From Yinghuangia soli (GTDB lineage: Bacteria; Actinomycetota; Actinomycetes; Streptomycetales; Streptomycetaceae), in contig NZ_JAKFHA010000023.1 in assembly GCF_021502675.1 (NCBI RefSeq), positions 62,001 to 126,000 on the forward strand: a stretch of 64,000 nucleotides of DNA. Direction: 5' to 3'. Below the pieces are notes generated by a model. The model was not told where the DNA came from. It searched no databases and worked only from the letters and a program-made list of their open reading frames with translations. The stretch's first letter is position 1; every line of letters begins with the position of its first letter. The position numbers were made by a program, and so were the translations under genes. This document shows positions 7,882-16,397 of this stretch, piece after piece.

Positions 7882-10212
7882 TCAGCATCCGTGTCGGCGC
7901 AGTTCGCGTGCGGACAGCACCGCGATGTCGTCCCCGAAGGCGGCTACGATTCGGTGGGTGGCGGTGATCGCGATATGGGTGACCGGTGCGGGCAGGTGGG
8001 TGCACGAGCGTTCATGGCCGGTCTCGAGGTCCCACGCACGGACGGTGCCGTCGTCGCTGCCGGTGAAAGCGATCGGGTGGTGTCCGTCGTCCTCGGCGAC
8101 GGCAACGCACCGAATAGGTTGCGTGTGTCCGGTGAGAGCCGGGCGGACCGGGCGTCCGGTGGACACGTCCCAAACGCGCACGCTGTGGTCCTCGCCGCCG
8201 GTGATGGCGACCAGGGCGTTGCCGAGGCGGGTGAGGGCGATGGCATTGACGAAGCCGTCGTGGCCGATCTCGGGGTGGCAGACCGGTTCGCCGTCGCCGA
8301 GCCACCAGACACGTACTTCGGGGGTGAAGCCCGAGCCTGCGGTGATTGCCACGGCCCGGCCTTGGAGGAGGCCGACGGCTGCCGCGGTGACGATGCCGTC
8401 GCCGCGGCCGGCGAGCGCGGTGAGCAGAGTTCCGTCATCCGCGTACCACGCTCGTGCCTCGTTGTCAGGACCGCCGGTGACGATGACAGGTCGGTGGTCG
8501 TGCGTGCCGGTGGCGAGCGCGCACACGTTGCCCTTGTGGTCCTGGGAATGGTGGCGGGTCCTGAAGGTGGTGCCCACGTCCTCGGCCTCCGGCAGGCGCA
8601 ACAGACGCGGCCCGTCCCACCAATTGACGACCGCGACGGGCTCTGTGCCCACATGGGTCAGTGCGAGGCGGCGCAGTCCCTCGTCCGTTGCAGCAACAGG
8701 TGCGGCCGGGGAGCCGTCCGCGAGGTCGGTGACGCGGAGGAAGCTCTCGCCGCGGGTGGGGTGTTCCTCGTCGGCGTTTTTGGTGTGCGTAGTGACGATG
8801 GCCTCGCGGCCGCGTAGCTTGGCGACGGCAAGCCCGGTCACGGTGCCGGGCGTCGGCGGCATATGCGCGGGCGGCATGGCATCGCATGCGGCAGCGAGGT
8901 CCCAGGCATGGACGGTGGACGAGCCGTACCCGCCGACCACGGCGACCGGGTGGCCGTCCGCGTCCGCAACGGACACTTTCACGGGCGTGCCGTCGTAGGA
9001 AGGAAGCGGTGTGCACAGCTCGCGCCCGCTGGCCGGATCGACCACGTGTACGCGGCCTTTGCGGTCCGCGGCGACGAGGACCGGACGCCCATGGAGGTCC
9101 GCAACGGCGAGTGCCTCGCCGAGGGAGCCGGGACGGGTGTCCGGGAGGAGTTCGGCGAGGATTTCGCCGGACAGGTCTCGGAGCTGGATCGGGCCGTCCG
9201 CGGTCCACGTCGCCAGGACGGTCCGCCCTTCGAGGGCGAGGACGGCCAGCCCCGAGATACGGCGTTCGGGAAGCGTGATCGGTGGCGCGACCTCTTTCCG
9301 GTCCCGCAGATCCCAAGTCCGGACGACCCCGTGCGTGTCGCCCGTGATCGCGACGATGCGCCCGCTCAAGAGGGTGATGGCGGCCGCTTCGATTGCCTGC
9401 CCGGTGTGCCCCTCGAAAGGTTCTCCCCAGGGGAGTTCTTCGCTCAAGTCCCAGACGCGGACGGATGATCCGTCACCGGCGAGCGCGACCGAGCGTCCGT
9501 CGACGGTCGCGGTCGCCAGAGCCCCGCTGGTACTGGCGTACGTGATGAACGGCGTCCCCAGCCGGACACCGGACGCGGCGTCCATGGTGTACACGCTTGC
9601 TCGTGTGATGCCTTCGACGGCTGTGTAGCCGGTGACGGCCAGTACTCCGCGTCCGCCGACTGTGACCGGTCCGAGCGCGGCGACACCGCCGTCCAGACGC
9701 AGGCGCGCAATGGTTGCCCCGGTTGCCAGGTCCCAGACTCGGCCCTCGTCCCCGTACGCTGTGGCGGCCGCGACCGGGCGACCGTTCAGCACGCCGGCGG
9801 TCACTGTGCGAACACCTTGGATGTTCCGGTCGTCGGAATCAACGTCACCCGACCAAAGCAGTGCGCCGTGCAGCGCCGAGCCGGTTGCCCAGTCGACTCG
9901 ATAGGCCCCCGATGCACCATGCGCGACCGTCACTTCGGCCAGCCGTCGACTCAGGTCGGTGGCACCCCAGCGCGCGGCGTCCACGGCCAGAATGTCCCGG
10001 CGGGCTGCCGGGGGCGCGTGCCGGTGCCGCCCGACCGACGTGCGGTAGACCTGCGCAGCTGTCACGGCGGTGGCGCTGCGGGCACGCCTGGCCCACGCCA
10101 ACACGTCGGCAGGCTCGGAGTGGACCAAGAATGCTGCGTTGTCCAGCAGTTCGTCGTCGGACCCGCCGAGTGTGCCGGTATCGGGGTTCGTCTGCTGATC
10201 ACGGGAGGACAT
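7882..10212 (-). CDS. WD40 beta-propeller protein resembling the C-terminal half of a STAND protein
   Basis: 776 residues. The first 130 (LLDNAAFLVHSEPADVLAWA, then AAQVYRTSVGRHRHAPPAAR) resemble the helical linker that, in large actinobacterial caspase- or NTPase-WD40 proteins, sits just before the propeller. The remainder is a long series of WD-type blades with spaced RVWDL, RTWDL, HAWDL, RVWDV and RAWDL ends, enough for two propellers. There is no effector or NTPase domain, and none lies upstream in frame. The ATG has no ribosome site. A TAGCCT hexamer (TANNNT type) lies about 8 bases ahead, suggesting a leaderless transcript. It is likely a protein-interaction scaffold or the remnant of a larger sensor. 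Confidence 0.85.
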   Translation of the reverse strand: MSSRDQQTNPDTGTLGGSDDELLDNAAFLVHSEPADVLAWARRARSATAVTAAQVYRTSVGRHRHAPPAARRDILAVDAARWGATDLSRRLAEVTVAHGASGAYRVDWATGSALHGALLWSGDVDSDDRNIQGVRTVTAGVLNGRPVAAATAYGDEGRVWDLATGATIARLRLDGGVAALGPVTVGGRGVLAVTGYTAVEGITRASVYTMDAASGVRLGTPFITYASTSGALATATVDGRSVALAGDGSSVRVWDLSEELPWGEPFEGHTGQAIEAAAITLLSGRIVAITGDTHGVVRTWDLRDRKEVAPPITLPERRISGLAVLALEGRTVLATWTADGPIQLRDLSGEILAELLPDTRPGSLGEALAVADLHGRPVLVAADRKGRVHVVDPASGRELCTPLPSYDGTPVKVSVADADGHPVAVVGGYGSSTVHAWDLAAACDAMPPAHMPPTPGTVTGLAVAKLRGREAIVTTHTKNADEEHPTRGESFLRVTDLADGSPAAPVAATDEGLRRLALTHVGTEPVAVVNWWDGPRLLRLPEAEDVGTTFRTRHHSQDHKGNVCALATGTHDHRPVIVTGGPDNEARAWYADDGTLLTALAGRGDGIVTAAAVGLLQGRAVAITAGSGFTPEVRVWWLGDGEPVCHPEIGHDGFVNAIALTRLGNALVAITGGEDHSVRVWDVSTGRPVRPALTGHTQPIRCVAVAEDDGHHPIAFTGSDDGTVRAWDLETGHERSCTHLPAPVTHIAITATHRIVAAFGDDIAVLSARELRRHGC

Positions 10213-10403
10213 GGCTCGTGAGGCTAACAACCGCCACCCGCAGGTAAGTCGCGCTGCAGCCTTCGGACCCGCGGTGCGGTGTGTTCGGTGCGAACGATCC
10301 GCGCCATGTGTCCCAGGCTCCCGCGCAACTGGGATGACCCGTGCAGTCGGCCAGTGAGTCGGTCGGAGGGTCAGGACGCCGCTTGAGGCGCGTCGCTGTG
10401 CGC

Positions 10404-11867
10404 TCACTTCGTGGCGCGGCGGTAGGTGAGGGTTCTCAGGGGCCAGTTGGTGGTCACCTGGCCGGTGGGGGTGCGGTACCAGCTGGTGCAGCCGGCGGTG
10501 AAGGCTGAGGTGGCGAGGGCGGCCTGGAGGCGTTCTTGGTGGGCGTCGTGGGCGGGCCGGCTGGGCTCGTGGACCTTGTCGGCCTTGATGTGGCGGAGGA
10601 TGTGGGCCGCCTGGGACTCGATCATGTAGATGATCGAGTTGTGGCCGAGGTTCGTGCCGGGGCCGTACAGCATGTACAGGTTGGGGAAGTCCGGGACCGT
10701 GATGCCCAGGTAGGCGGTGGCGCCGTCCTTCCAGGCGTCGTGGAGGTTGGCGCCGGCCCGGCCGGTGATGGTCATCGGCTTGAGGAACTCGGTGGCCAGG
10801 AAGCCCGTGCCGTAGATGACGGTGTCGACGGGGTGGTGGGTGCCGTCGGCGGTGTCGATGCCGGTCTTGATGATGCGGGCGACTGGGGACGTCACTAGTT
10901 GGACGTTGTCTCGGGCGAGGGTGGGGTACCAGTCGTCGGAGATCAGGATGCGTTTGCAGCCGATGGGGAAGTCGGGCTTGAGCTGGGCGCGGAGCCTGGG
11001 GTCTTGGATTTGGGTCTCGAGGTGCTTGCGGGAGGCCCATTCGGCGAGGCCGGCGAGCTTGCCGCCGCGGATGGCCCAGTAGACGACGGTCTCCCCACGG
11101 AGGTAAGTCAGGAGGCGCAGGAGTAGGCGTACGGGGGCTACTCGGTCTCGGAGGGTGAGAGCGAGGCGGCCGAACTCGGCGTCCGGCTTCGGGATCACCC
11201 AGTTTGCGCTGCGTTGGAAGACGTAGAGCTTGGCCGCGGACTTGGCTACTTCGGGGACGAATTGGACGGCGGACGGGCCGGTGCCGATGACAGCTACCCG
11301 GCGGCCGGTCAGGTCGTGGTCGTGGTTCCACTCGGCGGAGTGGAAGGACGTCCCGGTGAAGGTCCGCATGCCGGGGATGTCCGGGTAGCGGGGGCGGTTG
11401 AGCTGGCCTACGCCCGTGATCAGGTTCCGGGCGTGGACGTCCTCGCCGGTGGTGGTGCGGAGATGCCAGATGGAGGTCTCGTCGTTCCAGTGGGCGGCGG
11501 TGACCTCGGTGTCGAAGCGGATGTGCGGGGTGATGTTGTACTGGTCGGCGGTGCGCCGGAGGTACGCCAGGATCTCGTGCTGGAGGGGGAACTTCCGGCT
11601 CCACCTGCCGTGTTGGGCAAAGGAATAGCTGTAGAGGATCGAGGGGACGTCGCAGCCGGCGCCGGGGTAGGTGTTGTCGCGCCAGACGCCGCCGAGGGTC
11701 GAGGACTTCTCGTAGACGGTGAAGTCGGTGATCCCGGACTGCCGGAGACGGATGGCCATGCACAGGCCCGCGAAGCCGGCGCCGATGATGGCCGCGCGTT
11801 GGACGGGCGGGTGCCCGGGCGGCGCGGTGGGGTCGGCGGGGCTTGGCGTTTGGTTCGTCTCCGGCAC
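10404..11867 (-). CDS. flavin-containing / Baeyer-Villiger-type monooxygenase
   Basis: This 487-residue FAD/NADPH enzyme has two dinucleotide folds: GAGFAGL near residue 30 (FAD) and GTGPSAVQ in the middle (NADPH). Between them lies the family fingerprint FTGTSFHSAEW, close to the FxGxxxHxxxW signature of flavin and Baeyer-Villiger monooxygenases. It is expected to insert oxygen into a ketone or oxidise a soft nucleophile. The chosen GTG at 11867 follows an AAAGG site. The gene lies 62 bp downstream of the Tat-exported FAD oxidoreductase on the same strand, so the two are probably one transcript controlled by the TetR operator at 14001. Substrate is unknown. Confidence 0.9.
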   Translation of the reverse strand: MPETNQTPSPADPTAPPGHPPVQRAAIIGAGFAGLCMAIRLRQSGITDFTVYEKSSTLGGVWRDNTYPGAGCDVPSILYSYSFAQHGRWSRKFPLQHEILAYLRRTADQYNITPHIRFDTEVTAAHWNDETSIWHLRTTTGEDVHARNLITGVGQLNRPRYPDIPGMRTFTGTSFHSAEWNHDHDLTGRRVAVIGTGPSAVQFVPEVAKSAAKLYVFQRSANWVIPKPDAEFGRLALTLRDRVAPVRLLLRLLTYLRGETVVYWAIRGGKLAGLAEWASRKHLETQIQDPRLRAQLKPDFPIGCKRILISDDWYPTLARDNVQLVTSPVARIIKTGIDTADGTHHPVDTVIYGTGFLATEFLKPMTITGRAGANLHDAWKDGATAYLGITVPDFPNLYMLYGPGTNLGHNSIIYMIESQAAHILRHIKADKVHEPSRPAHDAHQERLQAALATSAFTAGCTSWYRTPTGQVTTNWPLRTLTYRRATK

Positions 11868-11929
11868 GGTCCGGTTGCCTTTCCGTCGGGGGGCGGTCCC
11901 GCGGGCCGGGTCAGGGGCCGGGCGGGACG

Positions 11930-13903
11930 TCAGGGCCAGTACGGCTTGAGCACGTCGAACGCGTTCGGCAGGCCGAGGCGGTAGCGCAGGTCGTCGGCCC
12001 GGCAGAACCCTGCGAGTGCGGGCTCCTGGTACATCTCGTGGATCGTGACGCGGGGGGCGGAGGAACCGGCGGCCGCGAGGACGCCGTTGGCCGCCTTGCG
12101 GCCGGCTTCGTTGGCACCTTCCATGGTGGCCAGGTTGATGGAGACGCGTACATAGTCCCCGGCGAGGAAGAGGTTGGGAATACGCGTCGTCGCCTCGGGG
12201 CGGTCGTCCCAGGAGCCGATCGTGTTGACGAGCAGCGGCTCGTCGTTGGCCACGGACGGGGTGCCCGATCCGGTGATGCCGGGGTCCAGGAACCACGAGT
12301 GGATGAGCGAGTCGGGGACGATCGCGGCGCCGTTGTCGAGATTGGCGCGGAGCTGGGCCAAGACCTCGTCGACGATCTGGCGCGGGGTGCATTGGCGCGC
12401 GGAGCGTCCGTAGACGATGCCGGGTGCGTCCCAGTCGGACAGGTCGAGCGACAGGCAGTCCTGCACGCTGCCGTCGCCATACGTGGCCGCGAAATCGTTG
12501 CGCCAGAACTGCCCTTGGGTCAGCCCGGTGACCGCCCACGGGGAGTCCATGAAGGCCAAGTGGCCATGTGTGATGGGGGTCTTGCGCTTGAGGTAGAGCA
12601 TCAGGCCGTTCATCCAGTCGGTCTGGAGGCGGCGCAGGCGGCCGAGCGCGGGGTCGGCGGCGACCAGGGCAGGGCTCATGAGCGGTACGGCGCGTTCGAC
12701 GGGGACGGCCAGGACGTAGTGGTCGGCGTCGATGGTCGCGGCGTTGCCGGACGGGTCGGTCATGCGCGCACCCGTGATGCGGCCGCCCGAGTAGTCGAGG
12801 CCGGTGACGGTCCAACCGACCCTGAACTCGACGCCCAGGGACGTGAGAAGGGTGTGCCAGGGGTCGATCCAGGCCTCGTTGGTCGGGCCGTTGAGGACGC
12901 GGTCCGGGGCGCCCTCGTTGCCGCGGCCGAGCATGGTCCACAGGAAGATCTCGACCATCATGGTGATGGTGCGCGTGCTGGCGACGGTCTCCTTCGCGGC
13001 CACGAGGGTGGAGGTGAAGGAGCGGACGAGGATGTTGCGGTACGCCTCCGACATCTTGTCCATCTGGAGGTACTCGGAGTACGGCATGTACTCCCACTGG
13101 TGGCGCCGCCGCAGCTCGCCGCTGGTGAAGAAGACGAGCATCTTCTCGGCCCAGAACGCGATCTCCCACCAAGGGACTTGGCCTGCGACGTTGGCCATCG
13201 TCTTGAGCGCGGCGCGGAGGGCTTCGGGGGTGATGCTGTCGATGCCGCCGTCCGGGAGGATCAGCTTGTTGTCGGGACGTCCGGCCTGGGCGAAGATCGC
13301 CTCGGGTGCGTCGACGAGGTTGTCGTGGACGCCGTTGGGGTTGCCCGGGAACGGGATGCGCCGCATGGTGTCCGGCACGTTCAGGTAGAAGCCCGGGAAG
13401 AAGCGGAAGCCGTGCTCGCCGGGGAGGTCGCGGCGGCCGCCTGATCCGGTGCCTGCGACGGGGATGCTGCGGGCCTTGCCGCCGAGCGATTTGCGTTCGT
13501 AGACGGTGACTTGGAAGCCGCGTTCGGCGAGCTCGTGGGCGACGGTGAGGCCGGCCATGCCGCCGCCGAGGACGGCGACGCGGCGTCCGGACCCCGACGC
13601 GACCAGCGGTGCGCCGAAGGCGGGGGCGGCGAGCGGGCCGCCGGCGCCGAGGGCGGTCAAGCCTGCGGCTGCGGCGCCTGCGCCTAAGGTCCCGGCGACG
13701 AACTTGCGCCGGGTGGGCGACGGTTCGGGTTGGGCAGCCGACTTGGCAACGCGCGACGACGCGGGTGCCGAGGGGGTCGGTGCCGTCGGGAGTGGTGCCG
13801 TCGGGAGTGGTGCGGGCGTCGGAGACTTGAGGGATGGGGTCCTGGGGGACGTGGGCCGATCCTGTGGCGCGGTGCGGGGGAGGTGCGGCTCGTACGTTGG
13901 CAC
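11930..13903 (-). CDS. Tat-exported FAD-dependent oxidoreductase (phytoene desaturase / HpnE-like fold)
   Basis: 657 residues from a GTG with a near-perfect AGGAGG site. A Pro/Thr-rich leader of about 60 residues precedes a twin-arginine signal (SPTRRKFVAG, RR at 65-66, then an Ala/Gly-rich hydrophobic core), so the enzyme is probably exported folded with FAD. The catalytic part starts with VLGGGMAGLTVAHELAERGF and the KSLGGKARS motif, as in amine-oxidase-like dehydrogenases of carotenoid and hydroxysqualene metabolism. The C-terminal FAD motif is LFLAGDYV. It heads a two-gene unit with the monooxygenase. Its promoter carries a palindrome shared with the tetR gene. Export of such an enzyme is unusual; the substrate may be a membrane lipid. 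Confidence 0.85.
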   Translation of the reverse strand: MPTYEPHLPRTAPQDRPTSPRTPSLKSPTPAPLPTAPLPTAPTPSAPASSRVAKSAAQPEPSPTRRKFVAGTLGAGAAAAGLTALGAGGPLAAPAFGAPLVASGSGRRVAVLGGGMAGLTVAHELAERGFQVTVYERKSLGGKARSIPVAGTGSGGRRDLPGEHGFRFFPGFYLNVPDTMRRIPFPGNPNGVHDNLVDAPEAIFAQAGRPDNKLILPDGGIDSITPEALRAALKTMANVAGQVPWWEIAFWAEKMLVFFTSGELRRRHQWEYMPYSEYLQMDKMSEAYRNILVRSFTSTLVAAKETVASTRTITMMVEIFLWTMLGRGNEGAPDRVLNGPTNEAWIDPWHTLLTSLGVEFRVGWTVTGLDYSGGRITGARMTDPSGNAATIDADHYVLAVPVERAVPLMSPALVAADPALGRLRRLQTDWMNGLMLYLKRKTPITHGHLAFMDSPWAVTGLTQGQFWRNDFAATYGDGSVQDCLSLDLSDWDAPGIVYGRSARQCTPRQIVDEVLAQLRANLDNGAAIVPDSLIHSWFLDPGITGSGTPSVANDEPLLVNTIGSWDDRPEATTRIPNLFLAGDYVRVSINLATMEGANEAGRKAANGVLAAAGSSAPRVTIHEMYQEPALAGFCRADDLRYRLGLPNAFDVLKPYWP

Positions 13904-14000
13904 GGGTCCTCCTACACGGGGTCCTCGTCGAGCGGGGGTCTCTCCTTCGGAGTTCCGCGGGCTCGCAGGGGCGCGGTCCGCGGGGCTCGGAGTACGCGAT

Positions 14001-14020
14001 AACCGACACATGTGTCGACA
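14001..14020. promoter_or_regulatory. candidate TetR operator, site 2
   Basis: AACCGACA-CATG-TGTCGACA is a 20-bp palindrome of two 8-bp half-sites around a 4-bp spacer, with a perfect inner core CGACACATGTGTCG. It lies just downstream of the predicted start point of the oxidoreductase transcript. Its left half is identical to that of the site at 14879, upstream of tetR, with the same 8-4-8 spacing. A repressor bound here would block transcription of the oxidoreductase/monooxygenase pair. Confidence 0.7.
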
Positions 14021-14033
14021 GGATGCAGAGCCG

Positions 14034-14062
14034 ACTATCGCGCCCGTGATACAGCGGGTCAA
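14034..14062 (-). promoter_or_regulatory. predicted housekeeping promoter of the FAD oxidoreductase
   Basis: On the minus strand a -35 box TTGACC (14062-14057) is separated by 17 bp from a -10 box GATAGT (14039-14034). This fits the major actinobacterial sigma factor and predicts transcription from about 14027, giving a leader of about 125 bases to the GTG at 13903. The candidate operator at 14001-14020 follows immediately. Confidence 0.6.
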
Positions 14063-14084
14063 GAGTTGTACCGATGCCTGTTTT

Positions 14085-14097
14085 TGACGCAGCGTCA
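14085..14097. promoter_or_regulatory. short perfect palindrome upstream of the oxidoreductase promoter
   Basis: TGACGC-A-GCGTCA is perfectly symmetrical and sits 23 bp upstream of the -35 box, between the promoter and the 3' end of tetR. It could be a second regulator's site or part of a weak terminator for tetR. A preceding T5 run lies on the plus strand only, which does not help a minus-strand terminator. Confidence 0.35.
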
Positions 14098-14122
14098 GGT
14101 CATGGGTACAGGTTGGGAACGG

Positions 14123-14815
14123 TCAGTCGCGTGGTGTGTTGAGGCGTTCGAGGCCACCCCACAGGACGTCCGCGGCCATCGTCTCCAGGGTCGCGCGCGG
14201 CACCTCGGGGTGGTGCGCCCACCACTGGGCCACCCCGTCAAGGCTGCTGATCAGCAGCTCGATCAGCACCTCGGCCTCGGGGGAGTCGGGTGCGAGGCCG
14301 GCCCGCTCGGTGTCGTGCGCCATCATCGCCATGACCGCGCGCGTACGGGTCTGCCGGATGCCCCAACGCACGGCGCTCAGCTCCGGGTCGCCTTCGTCCG
14401 TCTGGTCGAAGAGCAGGCGGCGCGCGACCGGGTTGGCCTCGGCAAAGTCGAAGTACGCAGCGACAGTTGCACGCATGCGGGTATGGCGGCCGCCGCGTCC
14501 GGTGATGGCTGCGCCCATGTGCGCGACCAGGGCGGCGTTCTGCGCGCCGAGGATGGTCAGGAACAGCACGCGCTTGGTCGCGAAGTGCTCGTACAGCACG
14601 CTACGGGTGACCCCCGCGGCCTCGGCTATCTCGCCCATCGAGGCGGCCCCGTAGCCGCGCGAGCCGAACACCGCGAGCGCGGCGTCCTCGATGCGGCGGC
14701 GCCGTGCGGGGCCCGTCATGCGGCGGCGAACGGCCGTCGGCGGGACGGGGGGCTTCGGCGCGACCGGGCCGGGGGACGGCTCGTTCGGCTGTTCCGGGTT
14801 CGGGAGGGCGGACAT
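14123..14815 (-). CDS. TetR-family transcriptional regulator
   Basis: 230 residues. A disordered Pro-rich leader of 30 residues precedes the DNA-binding domain: RRRRIEDAALAVFGSRGYGA, then SMGEIAEAAGVTRSVLYEHFATKRVLF, the classic TetR helix-turn-helix. The C-terminal ligand and dimer domain is all-helical (LFDQTDEGDPE, LIELLISSLDGVAQWW). The ATG at 14815 follows GAGGA. It lies between the oxidoreductase pair and the flavoprotein at 15009, and both flanking control regions hold the same 20-bp palindrome. It is most simply an autoregulated repressor of the whole redox cluster. The inducing ligand is unknown, probably a hydrophobic substrate of these enzymes. Confidence 0.92.
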   Translation of the reverse strand: MSALPNPEQPNEPSPGPVAPKPPVPPTAVRRRMTGPARRRRIEDAALAVFGSRGYGAASMGEIAEAAGVTRSVLYEHFATKRVLFLTILGAQNAALVAHMGAAITGRGGRHTRMRATVAAYFDFAEANPVARRLLFDQTDEGDPELSAVRWGIRQTRTRAVMAMMAHDTERAGLAPDSPEAEVLIELLISSLDGVAQWWAHHPEVPRATLETMAADVLWGGLERLNTPRD

Positions 14816-14878
14816 GTCCTCAGCGTAGCCGGACGAGGGGTCTTGTCCGGGGCGGTACTGCAGGACTAGCGTCGCAAT

Positions 14879-14898
14879 AACCGACAGTGCTGTCGGTT
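14879..14898. promoter_or_regulatory. candidate TetR operator, site 1
   Basis: AACCGACA-GTGC-TGTCGGTT is an 8-4-8 palindrome in the 193-bp divergent region between tetR (minus) and the flavoprotein (plus). Outer symmetry extends to GTCGCAAT...TTGCGAT. It shares its left half and spacing with the palindrome at 14001. The position suits simultaneous control of tetR and the gene at 15009. Confidence 0.75.
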
Positions 14899-15008
14899 GC
14901 GATCTTTGCGCTGCGCGGCCCGTCGGCCGTGTGGTGATCTCTCGCTCCGGGTACGGCATTTGACGATCCCGCGGCACCGCGGCCGCGGCTCTGCGCAAGG
15001 GGAGTCCC

Positions 15009-16376
15009 GTGACCGAAGAGCACGTCGACGCCATCGTGGTCGGGGCGCGCTGCGCCGGATCCGCTGCGGCCATTGCGCTGGCCAGGTCGGGGCGGCGGGT
15101 GGTGGCGCTGGACTCGGCGAAGTTCCCTTCGACGACTGTCTCCACGCATTTGCTGTTCGCGGGTGGCGTCGCGGAGTTGGACCGGTTGGGCGCTCTGGAG
15201 CGGGTCGAAGAGCTGGGACCGCCGAGGCACTTCGATGCCTTCATCGGCACGCCGTTGGCCGAAGTGCGCGGTACGTACTCGCCGGTGGACGGCATCGCGT
15301 ACGGCATGTGCGTACGCCGGGCCGGGCTGGACGCGGCGCTGGTCGCGACGGCGCGGGCGGCGGGCGCGGAGGTGCGCGAGGGCGTCAAGGTCACCGAACT
15401 CGTCGAGAAGGACGGCCGGGTGGTCGGCGTCCGGGCCGGTGCGCGGGGCGGGCAGGGCGAGTACACGCTCCGGGCTCCGCTGGTGATCGGTGCGGACGGG
15501 CGCAGGTCGACGATCGCCCGGCTGGTCGGCGCGGACGTCCCGTACCTGTCGAACGCCAATGCCCGCGCGGGCTACTACGCGTACTACGAGGACCCGCGGA
15601 CGGAATGGCACGGCACGGCGGCGATGTGGCTGGGCGGACGGGAGTTGGGCACCGCGTTCCCGACGGACGGCGGCCTGGTGCTGTGCCTGCTGATGCCGCC
15701 GATGGAGCGGGTGGACGAGTTCCGGCTCGATCTGGAAGGCGAGTTCGACCGCACGGTGGCGATGCTGCCGGGGCTTGCCGAGCGTATGCAGGGGTGTACG
15801 CGGGCGACGAAGATCGTCGCGTCGGTCGACCAGCCGTCGTACTTCCGCCGGTCGTCGGGACCGGGCTGGGCGCTGGCCGGGGACGCGGGGCACTTCAAGG
15901 ACCCGGTGACCGCGCAGGGCATCCGCGATGCGCTGCGGTTCGGGCGCTTGCTGGGGGAGGCGGCGGCTCCGGTGCTGAACAACCCGGCCCGGCTCGATGC
16001 GGCCATACGGGCGTGGGAACGCCGGCGCGATGCCGAATGCCGCGAGACATACCACTGGACGAACCGCTTCGCGCGCGCCGACGAGGTCAACCCGCTGCAG
16101 GAGCAGATGCTGCGCATGCTGGCGAAGGAACCCCACGGGTCGCGGCGGCTGTTGGACGTCTATTCGCGGGCGCTGCGGCCGAGCCAGTTGCTGACGCCGG
16201 GGTTCGTTGCGGCGTGCGCTGCGGGCGCTTTCCGGCGGCGTGACACCAAGCGGCGTGAGCTGTTCCGTACGTTGCGCAGCGAGATGAGGACGGAGTTGGA
16301 GGTGCGGCGGGATTTGGCGCAGGCGGCTCGCTCCGCACGTGCGGCGCGTGCGTCAGGTGTGGAGCGCGGGCACTGA
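15009..16376 (+). CDS. FAD-dependent oxidoreductase, geranylgeranyl-reductase / group A monooxygenase type
   Basis: 455 residues with the three hallmarks of this fold: the N-terminal dinucleotide loop VVGARCAGSAAA (second glycine replaced by Ala, as in geranylgeranyl reductases), the mid-protein DG motif GADGRRST, and the GD motif GDAGHFKDPVTAQGI that binds the FAD ribityl chain. The C-terminal 100 residues are helical and basic. The GTG start follows AAGGGGAG. It is divergent from tetR across the palindrome at 14879. It may reduce isoprenoid double bonds or hydroxylate an aromatic or lipid compound. Co-control with a Baeyer-Villiger-type enzyme favours a lipid or terpenoid pathway, but this is inference. 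Confidence 0.9.
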   Translation: MTEEHVDAIVVGARCAGSAAAIALARSGRRVVALDSAKFPSTTVSTHLLFAGGVAELDRLGALERVEELGPPRHFDAFIGTPLAEVRGTYSPVDGIAYGMCVRRAGLDAALVATARAAGAEVREGVKVTELVEKDGRVVGVRAGARGGQGEYTLRAPLVIGADGRRSTIARLVGADVPYLSNANARAGYYAYYEDPRTEWHGTAAMWLGGRELGTAFPTDGGLVLCLLMPPMERVDEFRLDLEGEFDRTVAMLPGLAERMQGCTRATKIVASVDQPSYFRRSSGPGWALAGDAGHFKDPVTAQGIRDALRFGRLLGEAAAPVLNNPARLDAAIRAWERRRDAECRETYHWTNRFARADEVNPLQEQMLRMLAKEPHGSRRLLDVYSRALRPSQLLTPGFVAACAAGAFRRRDTKRRELFRTLRSEMRTELEVRRDLAQAARSARAARASGVERGH

Positions 16377-16397
16377 AGGCGAATCCGGGGCGGGTGA

